From the NCBI RefSeq assembly GCF_002387245.1, contig NZ_DGLD01000019.1, positions 124,001 to 188,000 of the forward strand: a stretch of 64,000 nt of DNA, given 5' to 3'. Positions 1-7,795 of this stretch are shown in pieces. The position numbers and the translations under genes are program-made. The notes below the pieces were generated by a model, which saw only the letters and a list, made by a program, of their open reading frames with translations, was not told where the DNA came from and ran no database searches. This DNA is from Brevundimonas sp. UBA4553. GTDB taxonomy: Bacteria; Pseudomonadota; Alphaproteobacteria; Caulobacterales; Caulobacteraceae. How positions within the stretch are numbered: position 1 is the first letter of the stretch; every line of letters starts with the position of its first letter.

Positions 1-222
1 CCCCGGCTCAAGTTGCGCCCGTATCTGACGGCGCCCGACGCCGGACTGTGTAAGCGGTCGCCAAAGCAGGGGCAATCAGTCTCTGGCGCTGGCTTCGATC
101 CTGAGGGGCGGCGGGTCCGACGTCGATTCTCCGCAACTTTCTTGCGGAGAATGCGCAACTCCCCTGTGTTGCTCGTGGCCGCTGGTCCGTTCAGCCTTCA
201 CCGGTCAATCGCGAGTGAAATC

Positions 223-462
223 ATGGCTCCGAACCTCCAACCGAATGTCGGCTCTCGAGTATTCGCCTTGAGCCCGCGAGAGCTGGAGTGCCTTTTGTGG
301 GTCAGTCGCGGCAAGAGTTCGGGAGATATCGGCGCCATCCTCGGATTGTCGCCGCGCACGGTCGACAGCTACCTTGAGAAGGTGTGCTCGAAGCTGCGCG
401 TGCGCACCCGGATAGAGGCCGTCGCGGTCGGGGTGGGGGCTGGGGTTATCGAACCGGAGTGA
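223..462 (+). CDS. Stand-alone LuxR-type HTH protein
   Basis: The 79-residue product is almost entirely a GerE/LuxR DNA-binding domain: the segment SPRELECLLWVSRGKS begins the four-helix fold and GLSPRTVDSYLEKV is the recognition helix region. No receiver or ligand-binding domain is visible. The same frame is open back to position 13, but the upstream part is Arg-rich and looks non-coding, so I chose the ATG at 223. An in-frame ATG at 147 is possible, but its purine-rich stretch sits too close to act as a ribosome site. Target genes are unknown. It precedes an NTF2-like gene by about 80 bases. Confidence 0.7.
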   Translation: MAPNLQPNVGSRVFALSPRELECLLWVSRGKSSGDIGAILGLSPRTVDSYLEKVCSKLRVRTRIEAVAVGVGAGVIEPE

Positions 463-544
463 CATCGTTGGTCACACGCGATACGCGAGTTTTCCGATGA
501 GAATCGGAGCATGATTGCGCGCCTGAACGGTGATCAGGTCGCTT

Positions 545-943
545 ATGCCCGGAGACGTCGTCCAAGCTTTCGCCGGGGAGATCGCATCACGCGATGTGCG
601 TCGCCTCGAATCCTATCTGTCGGAGCAGGTCGCGGCCCAGTTCGACATCGCGGGCGAACTCGTCGGACGTACAGCGCTTCTCGGCTTCTGGCGTCGGCTT
701 TTCCAAAGCTATTCTCTGTTCGAACTTCACATCCTCAAGTCCGTCACCCAGGGCGAGTTGGTCATCGCCGAAAGCCTCTATCTGCTGGCCGCGAACCGTG
801 GCCTCGTCATGAACGTCCGCGTCATCAACGTTTTCGAGGTTGAGAAGGGCGTGATCACTCGGTGGCGCGATCACGCCGATCTGGCCGAGGTGCCTCTGGC
901 GGAGAAGGATCGTTGGCGTCGCCTCAGCGCCGCCCGTTGGTGA
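545..943 (+). CDS. NTF2-like / SnoaL-fold protein
   Basis: A 132-residue protein with the pattern of the SnoaL/NTF2-like cone fold: an N-terminal helix (VVQAFAGEIASRDVRRLESYL), a GRTALLGFWRRLF helix, then strands ending in INVFEVEKGVITRWRDHAD, the usual closing strands of this family. Such proteins bind or isomerise small hydrophobic ligands, but family membership alone does not fix a substrate. An in-frame GTG at 530 would add five residues; neither start has a convincing ribosome site. It follows the LuxR-type gene in the same direction and may be its partner; this is inference. Confidence 0.65.
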   Translation: MPGDVVQAFAGEIASRDVRRLESYLSEQVAAQFDIAGELVGRTALLGFWRRLFQSYSLFELHILKSVTQGELVIAESLYLLAANRGLVMNVRVINVFEVEKGVITRWRDHADLAEVPLAEKDRWRRLSAARW

Positions 944-1264
944 GGAGGGGAGGGGGCGGGCCGGGAACTTCTGTGTGAAGCTCGACGTCTTCACCCGTGA
1001 TCGCCGCCGACGCAGAACGTCCCCTGGCTCAAGATCAAAGGCTATCCGGTCGAGGCCCGCCGGGGACCATCTTAGCCGGAGTAGGAACCAAGCCAAACCC
1101 TTGAGTGCGGTGCGCGCGCCAGAGCTTGCGGGCGTGCGCCGACGCCGCTCGAACGCCGCCAGTGATCGGTCCACCCTCTGACCCGCGGAACGCAGGACGA
1201 GGCTTGACAGGCCGGGGCGTTCGCGCCCGTTAGGGGGGGGGGCAGTGCGAAGTCAGGATCCGGG
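944..1264 (+). other. Intergenic region before the arsenic block
   Basis: I see no convincing gene here. A TTGACA hexamer lies at 1204-1209, followed by a small GGGCG/CGCCC hairpin with a TTCG loop (1215-1228) and a run of ten G. No good -10 box stands at the normal distance. The region probably carries the promoter and leader of the downstream transporter gene. Confidence 0.4.
1233..1242 (+). repeat. Poly-G tract (10 G)
   Basis: Ten consecutive G bases lie 22 bases upstream of the arsenic transporter start codon, between a possible -35-like hexamer and the gene. Homopolymers of this length are prone to slippage in cells and to miscounting during sequencing. Confidence 0.9.
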
Positions 1265-2233
1265 ATGAACACGTCTGAACTTCGCGACGGCCTCGAAGCC
1301 CGACAGGTCTGGATCTATTTCGCCGCCGTGATCGTCGCGACGGCCATTGGGTTCGTGATCCCGGGCACGGCGGTGCTGGAATCGGCGATCAATCCGGCGC
1401 TGGCCCTGATGCTGTTCGTCACCTTCCTGCAGGTGCCCGTCGCCGCCCTCGGCCGGGCGCTTCAGGAATTGCGGTTCATGGGCGCCTTGCTGGCCGTGAA
1501 CTTCATCGCCGTGCCTCTGCTTGTCCTGGGCCTGGTGCAGTTCCTGCCGGCCGATCCCCTGATCCGTCTCGGCGTGCTGATGGTGCTGCTCTGTCCCTGC
1601 ATCGACTATGTCGTGACCTTCGCTCATCTGGGTCGAGCGGATGCCCGGTTGCTCCTGGCCTCGACACCGGTGCTGCTGATTGCCCAGATGGCGCTCTTGC
1701 CCATCTATCTGCGTCTGTTCCTCGGCGCCGAGGCGGCGGCCTATGTGCAGCCAGGTCCGTTCATCCACGCCTTCGTCTGGCTGATCGCCATCCCGTTCGT
1801 TCTGGCGGCGCTGGTCCAGACCTGGGCGGCCCGCAGCAAAACGGGCGAGCGAGTCTCGTCTGGTCTCGGCCTGGCGCCGGTGCCGGCCACGGCCTTGGTG
1901 CTCTTCATCGTCGTCGCCGCGGTCATGCCGCAACTCGGACAGACCCTCGACCGGACCCTGAGTGTCGTGCCGGTCTATGTCGCCTTCTCCGTGCTGGCGC
2001 CGCTCATCGGATGGGCCGTCTCGCGGCTCGCAGGGCTGACGCCGGAAGCCGGCCGCGCCGTCGCCTTCAGCGCCGGGACCCGCAACTCGCTCGTGGTCCT
2101 GCCGCTGGCCCTGGTCGTGCCCGGCGCCATCCCCCTGGTCCCGGCCATCATCGTCACCCAGACTCTGATCGAGCTCCTGGCGGAGTTGGTCTACATCCGC
2201 GGCATCCCCGGGCTGGGACGTCGGTCAGCCTGA
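1265..2233 (+). CDS. Arsenic resistance protein, SBF/bile-acid symporter-like transporter
   Basis: A 322-residue inner-membrane protein with about ten hydrophobic segments, starting right after a short N-terminal tail. Features such as INPALALMLFVTFLQVP in the second helix and MVLLCPCIDYVVTFAHLGRAD in the fourth match the SBF-like proteins annotated as arsenic resistance proteins, a branch distinct from the ACR3 pump encoded at 3051. The Cys pair in CPC sits inside the membrane. A second half with GWAVSRLAG and SAGTRNSLVVLPLA repeats the inverted topology. It is followed by the arsR operator, so it may have its own promoter. Substrate (arsenite or an organoarsenical) is inferred from family and context. 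Confidence 0.85.
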   Translation: MNTSELRDGLEARQVWIYFAAVIVATAIGFVIPGTAVLESAINPALALMLFVTFLQVPVAALGRALQELRFMGALLAVNFIAVPLLVLGLVQFLPADPLIRLGVLMVLLCPCIDYVVTFAHLGRADARLLLASTPVLLIAQMALLPIYLRLFLGAEAAAYVQPGPFIHAFVWLIAIPFVLAALVQTWAARSKTGERVSSGLGLAPVPATALVLFIVVAAVMPQLGQTLDRTLSVVPVYVAFSVLAPLIGWAVSRLAGLTPEAGRAVAFSAGTRNSLVVLPLALVVPGAIPLVPAIIVTQTLIELLAELVYIRGIPGLGRRSA

Positions 2234-2259
2234 TCAGGGGAACGCTAAAGCTTGATTGT

Positions 2260-2291
2260 TTCCATAGTTCGACTAATTCAGAACTATGGAA
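2260..2291 (+). promoter_or_regulatory. ArsR operator, inverted repeat over the arsR start
   Basis: A perfect 11-bp inverted repeat, TTCCATAGTTC (2260-2270) and GAACTATGGAA (2281-2291), separated by ten bases, covers the arsR start codon at 2286. A TTGATT hexamer lies just upstream at 2253-2258. Dyads like this at the front of arsR are the usual autoregulatory operators; binding of ArsR here would block transcription or start-codon access. Confidence 0.75.
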
Positions 2292-2621
2292 ACGGAAGCC
2301 TCGATTCTCGCTCTCGCCGCCTTGGCGCAGTCTACGCGGCTGGAGGCGTTTCGTCTCCTCGTGCGCCACGAACCCGGCGGTTTGCCGGCCGGTGAGATCT
2401 CGAACCATCTGGCCATCCCGGCCAATACACTGTCGTCCCATCTCGGCGTTCTGACCCGCGCGGGGCTGATCAGGTCGGAGCGGCGCAGCCGCTCGATCAT
2501 TTACCGGGCCGACCTGGACCGGTTCCGCGGGCTGGTCCTGTTCCTGCTTAAGGACTGCTGCGAGGGGAGGGCGGGCCTGTGTCAGCCCTTGCTGGCCGAA
2601 TTCGCACCCTGCCGCCCCTGA
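2286..2621 (+). CDS. arsR: ArsR-family arsenite-responsive repressor
   Basis: A 111-residue winged-helix repressor. Residues 16-30 (STRLEAFRLLVRHEP) and the recognition helix near 46-60 (ANTLSSHLGVLTRAG) are typical ArsR. It lacks the classical alpha-3 ELCVC arsenite site but has C-terminal cysteines C91, C92, C99 and C109; the CC-X6-C arrangement resembles the C-terminal three-coordinate As(III) site known from Acidithiobacillus-type ArsR. Its start codon lies inside the inverted repeat at 2260-2291. It is the first gene of arsR-arsC-acr3-arsN2-arsH, with seven bases to arsC. Confidence 0.95.
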   Translation: METEASILALAALAQSTRLEAFRLLVRHEPGGLPAGEISNHLAIPANTLSSHLGVLTRAGLIRSERRSRSIIYRADLDRFRGLVLFLLKDCCEGRAGLCQPLLAEFAPCRP

Positions 2622-2628
2622 GGATCCC

Positions 2629-3054
2629 ATGGACGTCGTCATCTATCACAACCCCGCCAGCGGGACGTCGCGCAACGCGCTTGAGCTGATCTGCCATGTC
2701 GGCATGGAGCCGCACGTCGTCGAGTATCTGAAGACCCCGCCGTCGCGGGCCATGATCGCCTGGCTGGCCGAACGCACCAGCGCGCCGCTGCGCGACCTGT
2801 TACGCGAAAAGGGCACGCCCTTCGCCGAACTGGGCCTCGGTGATCCAGGCCTCAGGGACGATCAACTGCTCGACGCGATCGAGGCCCATCCGATACTTCT
2901 CAACCGCCCGATCGTCGTCAGTCCCCTGGGCGTTCGACTCTGCCGGCCATCGGAGGCCGTGCTCGATCTTTTGCCCGACGACGATCTCAAACCCTTTACC
3001 AAGGAGGACGGCGAGGTCGTCATCGACGCCGCCGGCCAGCGGGTGAAGCGATGA
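2629..3054 (+). CDS. arsC: Arsenate reductase-like protein with Ser at the catalytic Cys position
   Basis: A 141-residue protein matching glutaredoxin-linked ArsC along its whole length, including the substrate-binding arginines within LLREKG, LLNRPIVVSPLG and VRLCRPSE. The family active site is HNPxCGTSRN; here it reads HNPASGTSRN, with Ser11 encoded by AGC (2659-2661). One base change from TGC would explain it. In plasmid R773 ArsC the equivalent Cys12 is the nucleophile that attacks arsenate, so classical arsenate reduction should be impaired. The reading frame is otherwise intact and its stop overlaps the acr3 start (ATGA). Either function is lost, altered, or the base is an assembly error. 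Confidence 0.9.
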   Translation: MDVVIYHNPASGTSRNALELICHVGMEPHVVEYLKTPPSRAMIAWLAERTSAPLRDLLREKGTPFAELGLGDPGLRDDQLLDAIEAHPILLNRPIVVSPLGVRLCRPSEAVLDLLPDDDLKPFTKEDGEVVIDAAGQRVKR

Positions 3055-4136
3055 TCGACACCCCCGTGACGACTACGTCGCCGCGTCGCCTGTCCTTCCT
3101 CGACCGCTGGCTGACGCTGTGGATCTTCGTGGCCATGGGTCTCGGCGTGGCTCTGGGGACGCTGGCGCCGGGTCTGCCCGCCTGGATCAATAGCCTCTCG
3201 ATCGGCACGACCAACATCCCAATCGCCGTCGGTCTCATCCTGATGATGTACCCGCCGCTGGCCAGGGTCCGGTACGAGGCGCTGCCGCGTGTCTTCGCCG
3301 ACAAGCGGGTGCTGGCCCTGTCGCTGTTCCAGAATTGGGTGCTGGGCCCGGTGCTGATGTTCGCGCTGGCGGTGATCTTTCTGCGCGATCAGCCGGAATA
3401 CATGACCGGCGTCATCCTGATCGGACTGGCGCGCTGCATCGCCATGGTGCTGGTGTGGAACCAGCTGGCGCGGGGCGATAACCAGTATGTCGCCGGTCTC
3501 GTCGCCTTCAACTCGATCTTCCAGATCCTGTTCTTCAGCCTCTACGCCTGGATCTTCCTCACCGTCCTGCCGCCCCTGTTCGGCCTGCAGGGCAGTGTGG
3601 TGGACGTCAGCGTCTGGACCATCGCCGGGGCGGTCCTGGTCTACCTCGGTCTTCCCTTCCTGGCCGGCTTCCTGACCCGTCGCAGCCTGATCGCCCGCCG
3701 GGGCGCCGATTGGTACGAGCGGCGCTTTCTGCCGCGCATCGGACCGATCACCCTGATCGCCCTGCTGTTCACCATCGTGGTCATGTTCAGCCTCAAGGGC
3801 GGGGAGGTGGTGGCCCTGCCGCTGGACGCCCTGCGCATCGCCATTCCGCTGACGATCTACTTCCTTGTGATGTTCGTGGTCAGCTTCCTCATGGGCAAGC
3901 TGATCGAGACCGACTATCCGCGCACCACCGCCCTGGCCTTCACCGCGGCCTCGAACAATTTCGAACTGGCCATTGCCGTCGCCATCGCGGCCTTCGGCCT
4001 GACCTCGCCGGTCGCCTTTGCGGCCGTCATCGGCCCGTTGGTCGAGGTGCCAGTGCTGATCCTGCTGGTGTCAGTTGCGCTGTGGATGGGACGCCGCTGG
4101 TTCCCGGATACGGCTCCGCCGGCGGACGCGGCCTGA
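3051..4136 (+). CDS. acr3: ACR3-family arsenite efflux transporter
   Basis: A 361-residue membrane protein with about ten helices. The segment LIGLARCIAMVLVWNQLARGDNQY in the fourth helix contains the conserved Cys essential for As(III) transport in ACR3 proteins, and FTAASNNFELAIAVA in the ninth helix is another family signature. It exports arsenite using membrane potential or protons. Its start overlaps the arsC stop by four bases and its stop shares a base with the arsN2 start, so translation is probably coupled. Repression by ArsR from the upstream operator is likely. Confidence 0.97.
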   Translation: MIDTPVTTTSPRRLSFLDRWLTLWIFVAMGLGVALGTLAPGLPAWINSLSIGTTNIPIAVGLILMMYPPLARVRYEALPRVFADKRVLALSLFQNWVLGPVLMFALAVIFLRDQPEYMTGVILIGLARCIAMVLVWNQLARGDNQYVAGLVAFNSIFQILFFSLYAWIFLTVLPPLFGLQGSVVDVSVWTIAGAVLVYLGLPFLAGFLTRRSLIARRGADWYERRFLPRIGPITLIALLFTIVVMFSLKGGEVVALPLDALRIAIPLTIYFLVMFVVSFLMGKLIETDYPRTTALAFTAASNNFELAIAVAIAAFGLTSPVAFAAVIGPLVEVPVLILLVSVALWMGRRWFPDTAPPADAA

Positions 4137-4552
4137 TGGTCGTCCTGCATCTCCTGGACGCGGATGACGTCGGCCTGATCGCGGCCCTGCGCGGCGCGGG
4201 TCTGCCCGAGCCTGGCGCTGGTCGATACTTCGCCGCCCACGAACACGGCGGCATCGCCGGCTATGTCGGCCTGGAAGGGGAGGGGCAGGATCTCCTGCTG
4301 CGCTCCCTGGTCGTGCTCGCCGACCTGAAGGCCCAAGGGATCGGGAGCCGCATACTGACCGCCGTCGAGGCCATGGCGAGCGATCTGGGTAGCGAACGGC
4401 TTCACCTGCTCACCACGACGGCCGAGCTATTCTTCGCCCGGCGTGCTTTCGTCTCCGCCGAACGGGCGTCCGCGCCCCTTGCGATCCGGCAAACCCGCGA
4501 GTTCGCGGACGTCTGCCCGGCGTCAGCGGCCTATCTCATCAAGGACCTCTGA
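4136..4552 (+). CDS. arsN2: GNAT N-acetyltransferase of the ArsN2 type
   Basis: A 138-residue protein with the compact GNAT fold: LLRSLVVLADLKAQGIGSRIL forms the beta-4/alpha-3 region with the acetyl-CoA pyrophosphate loop (QGIGS). Size, sequence style and position in ars operons match the ArsN2 family. Relatives of the ArsN group acetylate organoarsenical antibiotics such as arsinothricin (shown for ArsN1); the ArsN2 substrate is not established. ATG at 4136 overlaps the acr3 stop codon, which fixes the start. Its own stop overlaps the arsH start. Confidence 0.85.
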   Translation: MVVLHLLDADDVGLIAALRGAGLPEPGAGRYFAAHEHGGIAGYVGLEGEGQDLLLRSLVVLADLKAQGIGSRILTAVEAMASDLGSERLHLLTTTAELFFARRAFVSAERASAPLAIRQTREFADVCPASAAYLIKDL

Positions 4553-5307
4553 TGACTTTCGCCCGCCTGCGGCCGCTGCCGGATCCGGATCACCTGCCGG
4601 CTCTGGATGCAGCCTATCTGTCCGCCGACCCCGCCCGGGGGCTAGGTCCGACCGATCCCGCGCCGCGGATCCTTCTCTTGTATGGATCGCTGCGCGAGCG
4701 GTCGTATTCGCGGCTCTGTGTCGAGGAGGCGGCCCGTCTGCTGCAGCGAATGGGATGCGAGACCCGCATCTTCGACCCCTCCGACCTGCCCCTGCCGGGC
4801 GCGCCCGGCGACGACGACCACCCGGCGGTGCGCGAGCTGCGCGAGCACGCTTTCTGGTCGGAGGGCATGGTCTGGTGCAGTCCGGAACGGCATGGCCAGG
4901 TCTCCGGCCTGATGAAGCTGCAGATCGACCATCTGCCGCTCAGCCTGGGCGGCCTGCGCCCGACCCAGGGCCGCACCCTGGCGGTGATGCAGGTGTCGGG
5001 CGGGTCGCAGAGCTTCAACGCCGTCAACACCCTGCGCCTGCTGGGCCGCTGGATGCGGATGATCACCATCCCAAACCAGTCCAGCGTGGCCAAGGCCTTC
5101 CAGGAGTTCGACGAGGCCGGCCGGATGAAGCCCTCGGCCTACTATGAGCGGATCGTCGATGTGATGGAGGAATTGGTGCGCTTCACCATCCTCACCCGGC
5201 CGCACGCGGCCCAGCTGGTGGACCGCTATTCCGAGCGCAAGGCGGCCGGGATTCCCCTCGACGCCGCCTCCGATCTGTCGGGGATCGTCATCGCGCGCCA
5301 GGCGTGA
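4552..5307 (+). CDS. arsH: ArsH, NADPH-dependent FMN reductase for organoarsenicals
   Basis: A 251-residue flavodoxin-like protein. ILLLYGSLRERSYSRL near residues 40-55 is the FMN phosphate loop (GSxRxxSxS), followed by SPERHGQVSGLMKLQIDHLP and VMQVSGGSQSFNAVNTLR, all diagnostic of ArsH. ArsH oxidises trivalent organoarsenicals to less toxic pentavalent forms and reduces quinones and other acceptors with NADPH. It closes the ars operon, overlapping arsN2 by one base. The next gene is about 245 bases downstream, with no obvious terminator between. Confidence 0.96.
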   Translation: MTFARLRPLPDPDHLPALDAAYLSADPARGLGPTDPAPRILLLYGSLRERSYSRLCVEEAARLLQRMGCETRIFDPSDLPLPGAPGDDDHPAVRELREHAFWSEGMVWCSPERHGQVSGLMKLQIDHLPLSLGGLRPTQGRTLAVMQVSGGSQSFNAVNTLRLLGRWMRMITIPNQSSVAKAFQEFDEAGRMKPSAYYERIVDVMEELVRFTILTRPHAAQLVDRYSERKAAGIPLDAASDLSGIVIARQA

Positions 5308-5552
5308 CCTCCCCTCGACCACGCGAACACGCCTCGCATTCCTCCCGCCTTAATACGGACCTTGACGCCATGGCCGCGGCGGCCGCCGAGCATCGCGATG
5401 GCCGTAACTCGCCAGAAGTGGCGAAAGGCTATTCTCCGGGTGACGTTCTCATCCTGACGAACCTCCAGGCCCTTGCCGCGCTTAGCAAGGGGGACCAGGC
5501 GCGGGCCGTCCGGCCGAGAACAGTAATGCCCGAAGCGGAATAGGAGCAGGAC

Positions 5553-7681
5553 GTGCCTCGCAACGCAGCCGATTTCCTGTCGATTTACCAGCAAGGCTTC
5601 GTGAGGTCGCTGCGTGCCGTCCCGTTTGCAGGATCGCGGATCCGGCGTTCAATCTGGAGCAGACCCTGAGGCTCGCCCGTGAGGGGAACGAGGCCGGGAC
5701 CGCGTTGATGGTTTTCCCGGAGCTCGGCCTGTCGGGCTATTCCATCGACGACCTGTTTCTGCAGCGGGCGTTGCTGGACGAGGTCGAGCGGCAACTCGTG
5801 AACCTCGTGGCCGAAAGCCGCGATCTCCACCCGGTCATACTGGTCGGCGCGCCCCTCCGTCGTGAGGGACGTCTGTACAATTGTGCGGTGGCTATCCACC
5901 GGGGGCGGATCCTTGGCGTGGTGCCAAAGGGCCATCTGCCCAACTACCGCGAGTTCTATGAAAAGCGATGGTTCGCCTCCGGGCGGGATGTGGAAGGCGA
6001 GATTACGATCGGGGGCGAGACCGTTCCATTCGGAATGGATCTGCTGTTCCAGGCCGACGACGTCGATGGCCTGATCTTTCATGTCGAAATTTGCGAGGAT
6101 GTGTGGGCGCCCGCGCCGCCCAGCGACTTCGCCGCGCTCGCCGGCGCGCTGATTCTGACGAACCTGTCCGCAAGCAACATCGTGGTGGGAAAGGCGGACA
6201 CGCGGCGAAGACTTTGCGAGCTGCAGTCCGGCCGCTGTTGGGCGGCCTACATCTACTCCGCGGCCGGGTATGGAGAATCGACGACCGACCTGGCCTGGGA
6301 CGGACAGGCCTGTATCTACGAGCTGGGGGCGCAGCTCGCGGAGACCGAGCGCTTCAGCCTGGGGTCCCAGATGGCCGTCGCGGACATAGACGTGGAACGG
6401 CTGCAGCTGGAACGTATGCGTACCGGCACCTTTAACGAGGCCGCGATCGCCAACGGGATGCCCGACCGGCGCTTTCGCCGGGTGACCTTCCATCTTGATC
6501 CGCCAGTTCACAACCTCGGCCTGCGACGACGCATCGACCGTTTTCCCTTTGTGCCCAACGATCCCTCCCGCCTCGACCAGGACTGCTACGAGGCGTTCAA
6601 CATACAGTTGAGCGGGCTGGCCAAGAGGCTTGAGGCGACCGGAACAGCCAAGATCTGCATCGGCGTGTCCGGAGGGCTGGATTCCGCGCACGCCTTGATC
6701 GTCGCGGCCAAGGTCTTCGATCTGCTTGGACGTCCGCGCACGGACATTCTCGGGATCACAATGCCCGGCTTCGGCACGAGCGCGAGGACCAAGTCTAACG
6801 CCTACGCCTTGATGAACGGGCTCGGCGTGACCGTCGAGGAAATCGACATCAAGCCGCTCGCCCAGCAGATGCTGCAGGACCTGCGCCATCCGTTCGCGAG
6901 GGGCGAACCTGTGTACGACACGACGTTCGAGAATGTGCAGGCCGGGCTCCGGACAGATCTCCTGTTCAGGGCCGCCAATCAGCGAAACGGCATGGTGCTC
7001 GGCACCGGCAACATGTCCGAGCTTGCGCTTGGCTGGTGCACATACGGCGTTGGCGACCAGATGAGCCACTACAACGTCAACGGCTCGCTCCCGAAAACCC
7101 TCATTCAACACCTCGTCCGTTGGACAGCGGCGAACCGCCTGTTCGACCCCGCGGTGTCCGACGTCCTGCTCGACATCCTGGCGACAACGATTTCACCGGA
7201 GCTCATCCCGCAGACGGCCGAGGGCGAGTCGCAGAGCACCGAAGGCAAGATCGGCCCCTACGAGCTCCACGACTTCTGGATCTACTATCTCACCCGGTTC
7301 GGGCTGCGGCCCTCCAAGATCGCCTTCCTGGCCTTGCACGCCTGGCAGGACGCCGCCGCCGGGAATTGGCCGCCGGGCTTTCCGGACGAGCAAAAGCGGG
7401 CCTACCCCATCGGGTCTATTCGCAGCTGGCTGGAGGTGTTCCTGCAGCGCTTTTTCGCCAATCAGTTCAAGCGCTCGGCCCTGCCGAACGGACCCAAGGT
7501 CACGACAGGCGGTTCTCTGTCGCCGCGGGGCGACTGGCGCATGCCCTCGGACGCTCATGGCCAGGTCTGGATCGACGAGCTGCATCGCAACGTGCCGGAG
7601 GTTCTTGATCCCGCAAGCGACGACATTCCAACGAAAGAGCCCGATGTGCTGCCCGCCGGAGGCAAACCCATCGTCCGATAA
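5553..7681 (+). pseudogene. nadE: Glutamine-dependent NAD+ synthetase, frameshifted near the N-terminus
   Basis: The gene starts at a GTG at 5553 with AGGAG six bases upstream and encodes an N-terminus ending FVR, then must change frame at 5604-5606 to continue as VAACRPVCRIADPAFN and on to the long open frame ending at 7681. Adding one G to the GG there restores a normal gene of about 700 residues. The glutaminase domain keeps its Glu (FPELGLSGY), Lys (VPKGHLPNY) and Cys (VEICEDVWAP); the synthetase domain keeps the ATP-binding loop SGGLDS. Without repair, only a TTG start at 5705 would be available, losing the first beta strands. NAD synthesis is usually essential, so sequencing error or a second copy elsewhere should be considered. 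Confidence 0.8.
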
Positions 7682-7795
7682 GGCCGTCGCCCGGCTGCGA
7701 ACTCCGGGGTCGGAGGGGCGGTTCAGGAACCGGAAGCCGGCGCCTGCCCATCCGGCGCCCGGCGGGGCGGAAGATTAGGTGAAGGGCTGGCGACC

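Noticed and set aside
1010..1032. Similar string (ACGTCCC-TGGCTCAAGA) near 1018 and near 30860, possibly a mobile-element end
   Set aside because: Only about 17 bases with an indel match, no flanking duplication and no inverted partner were seen.
5304..5543. Short plus-strand frame between arsH and nadE
   Set aside because: No ribosome site, low complexity and no resemblance to known small proteins.
5585..7111. 508-codon open frame antisense to nadE
   Set aside because: No recognisable domain; the NAD+ synthetase frame on the other strand carries catalytic motifs.
7739..7759. GGCGCC repeat pair as a terminator between convergent nadE and FTR1 genes
   Set aside because: The arms are self-palindromic, the loop is large and no T-run follows.
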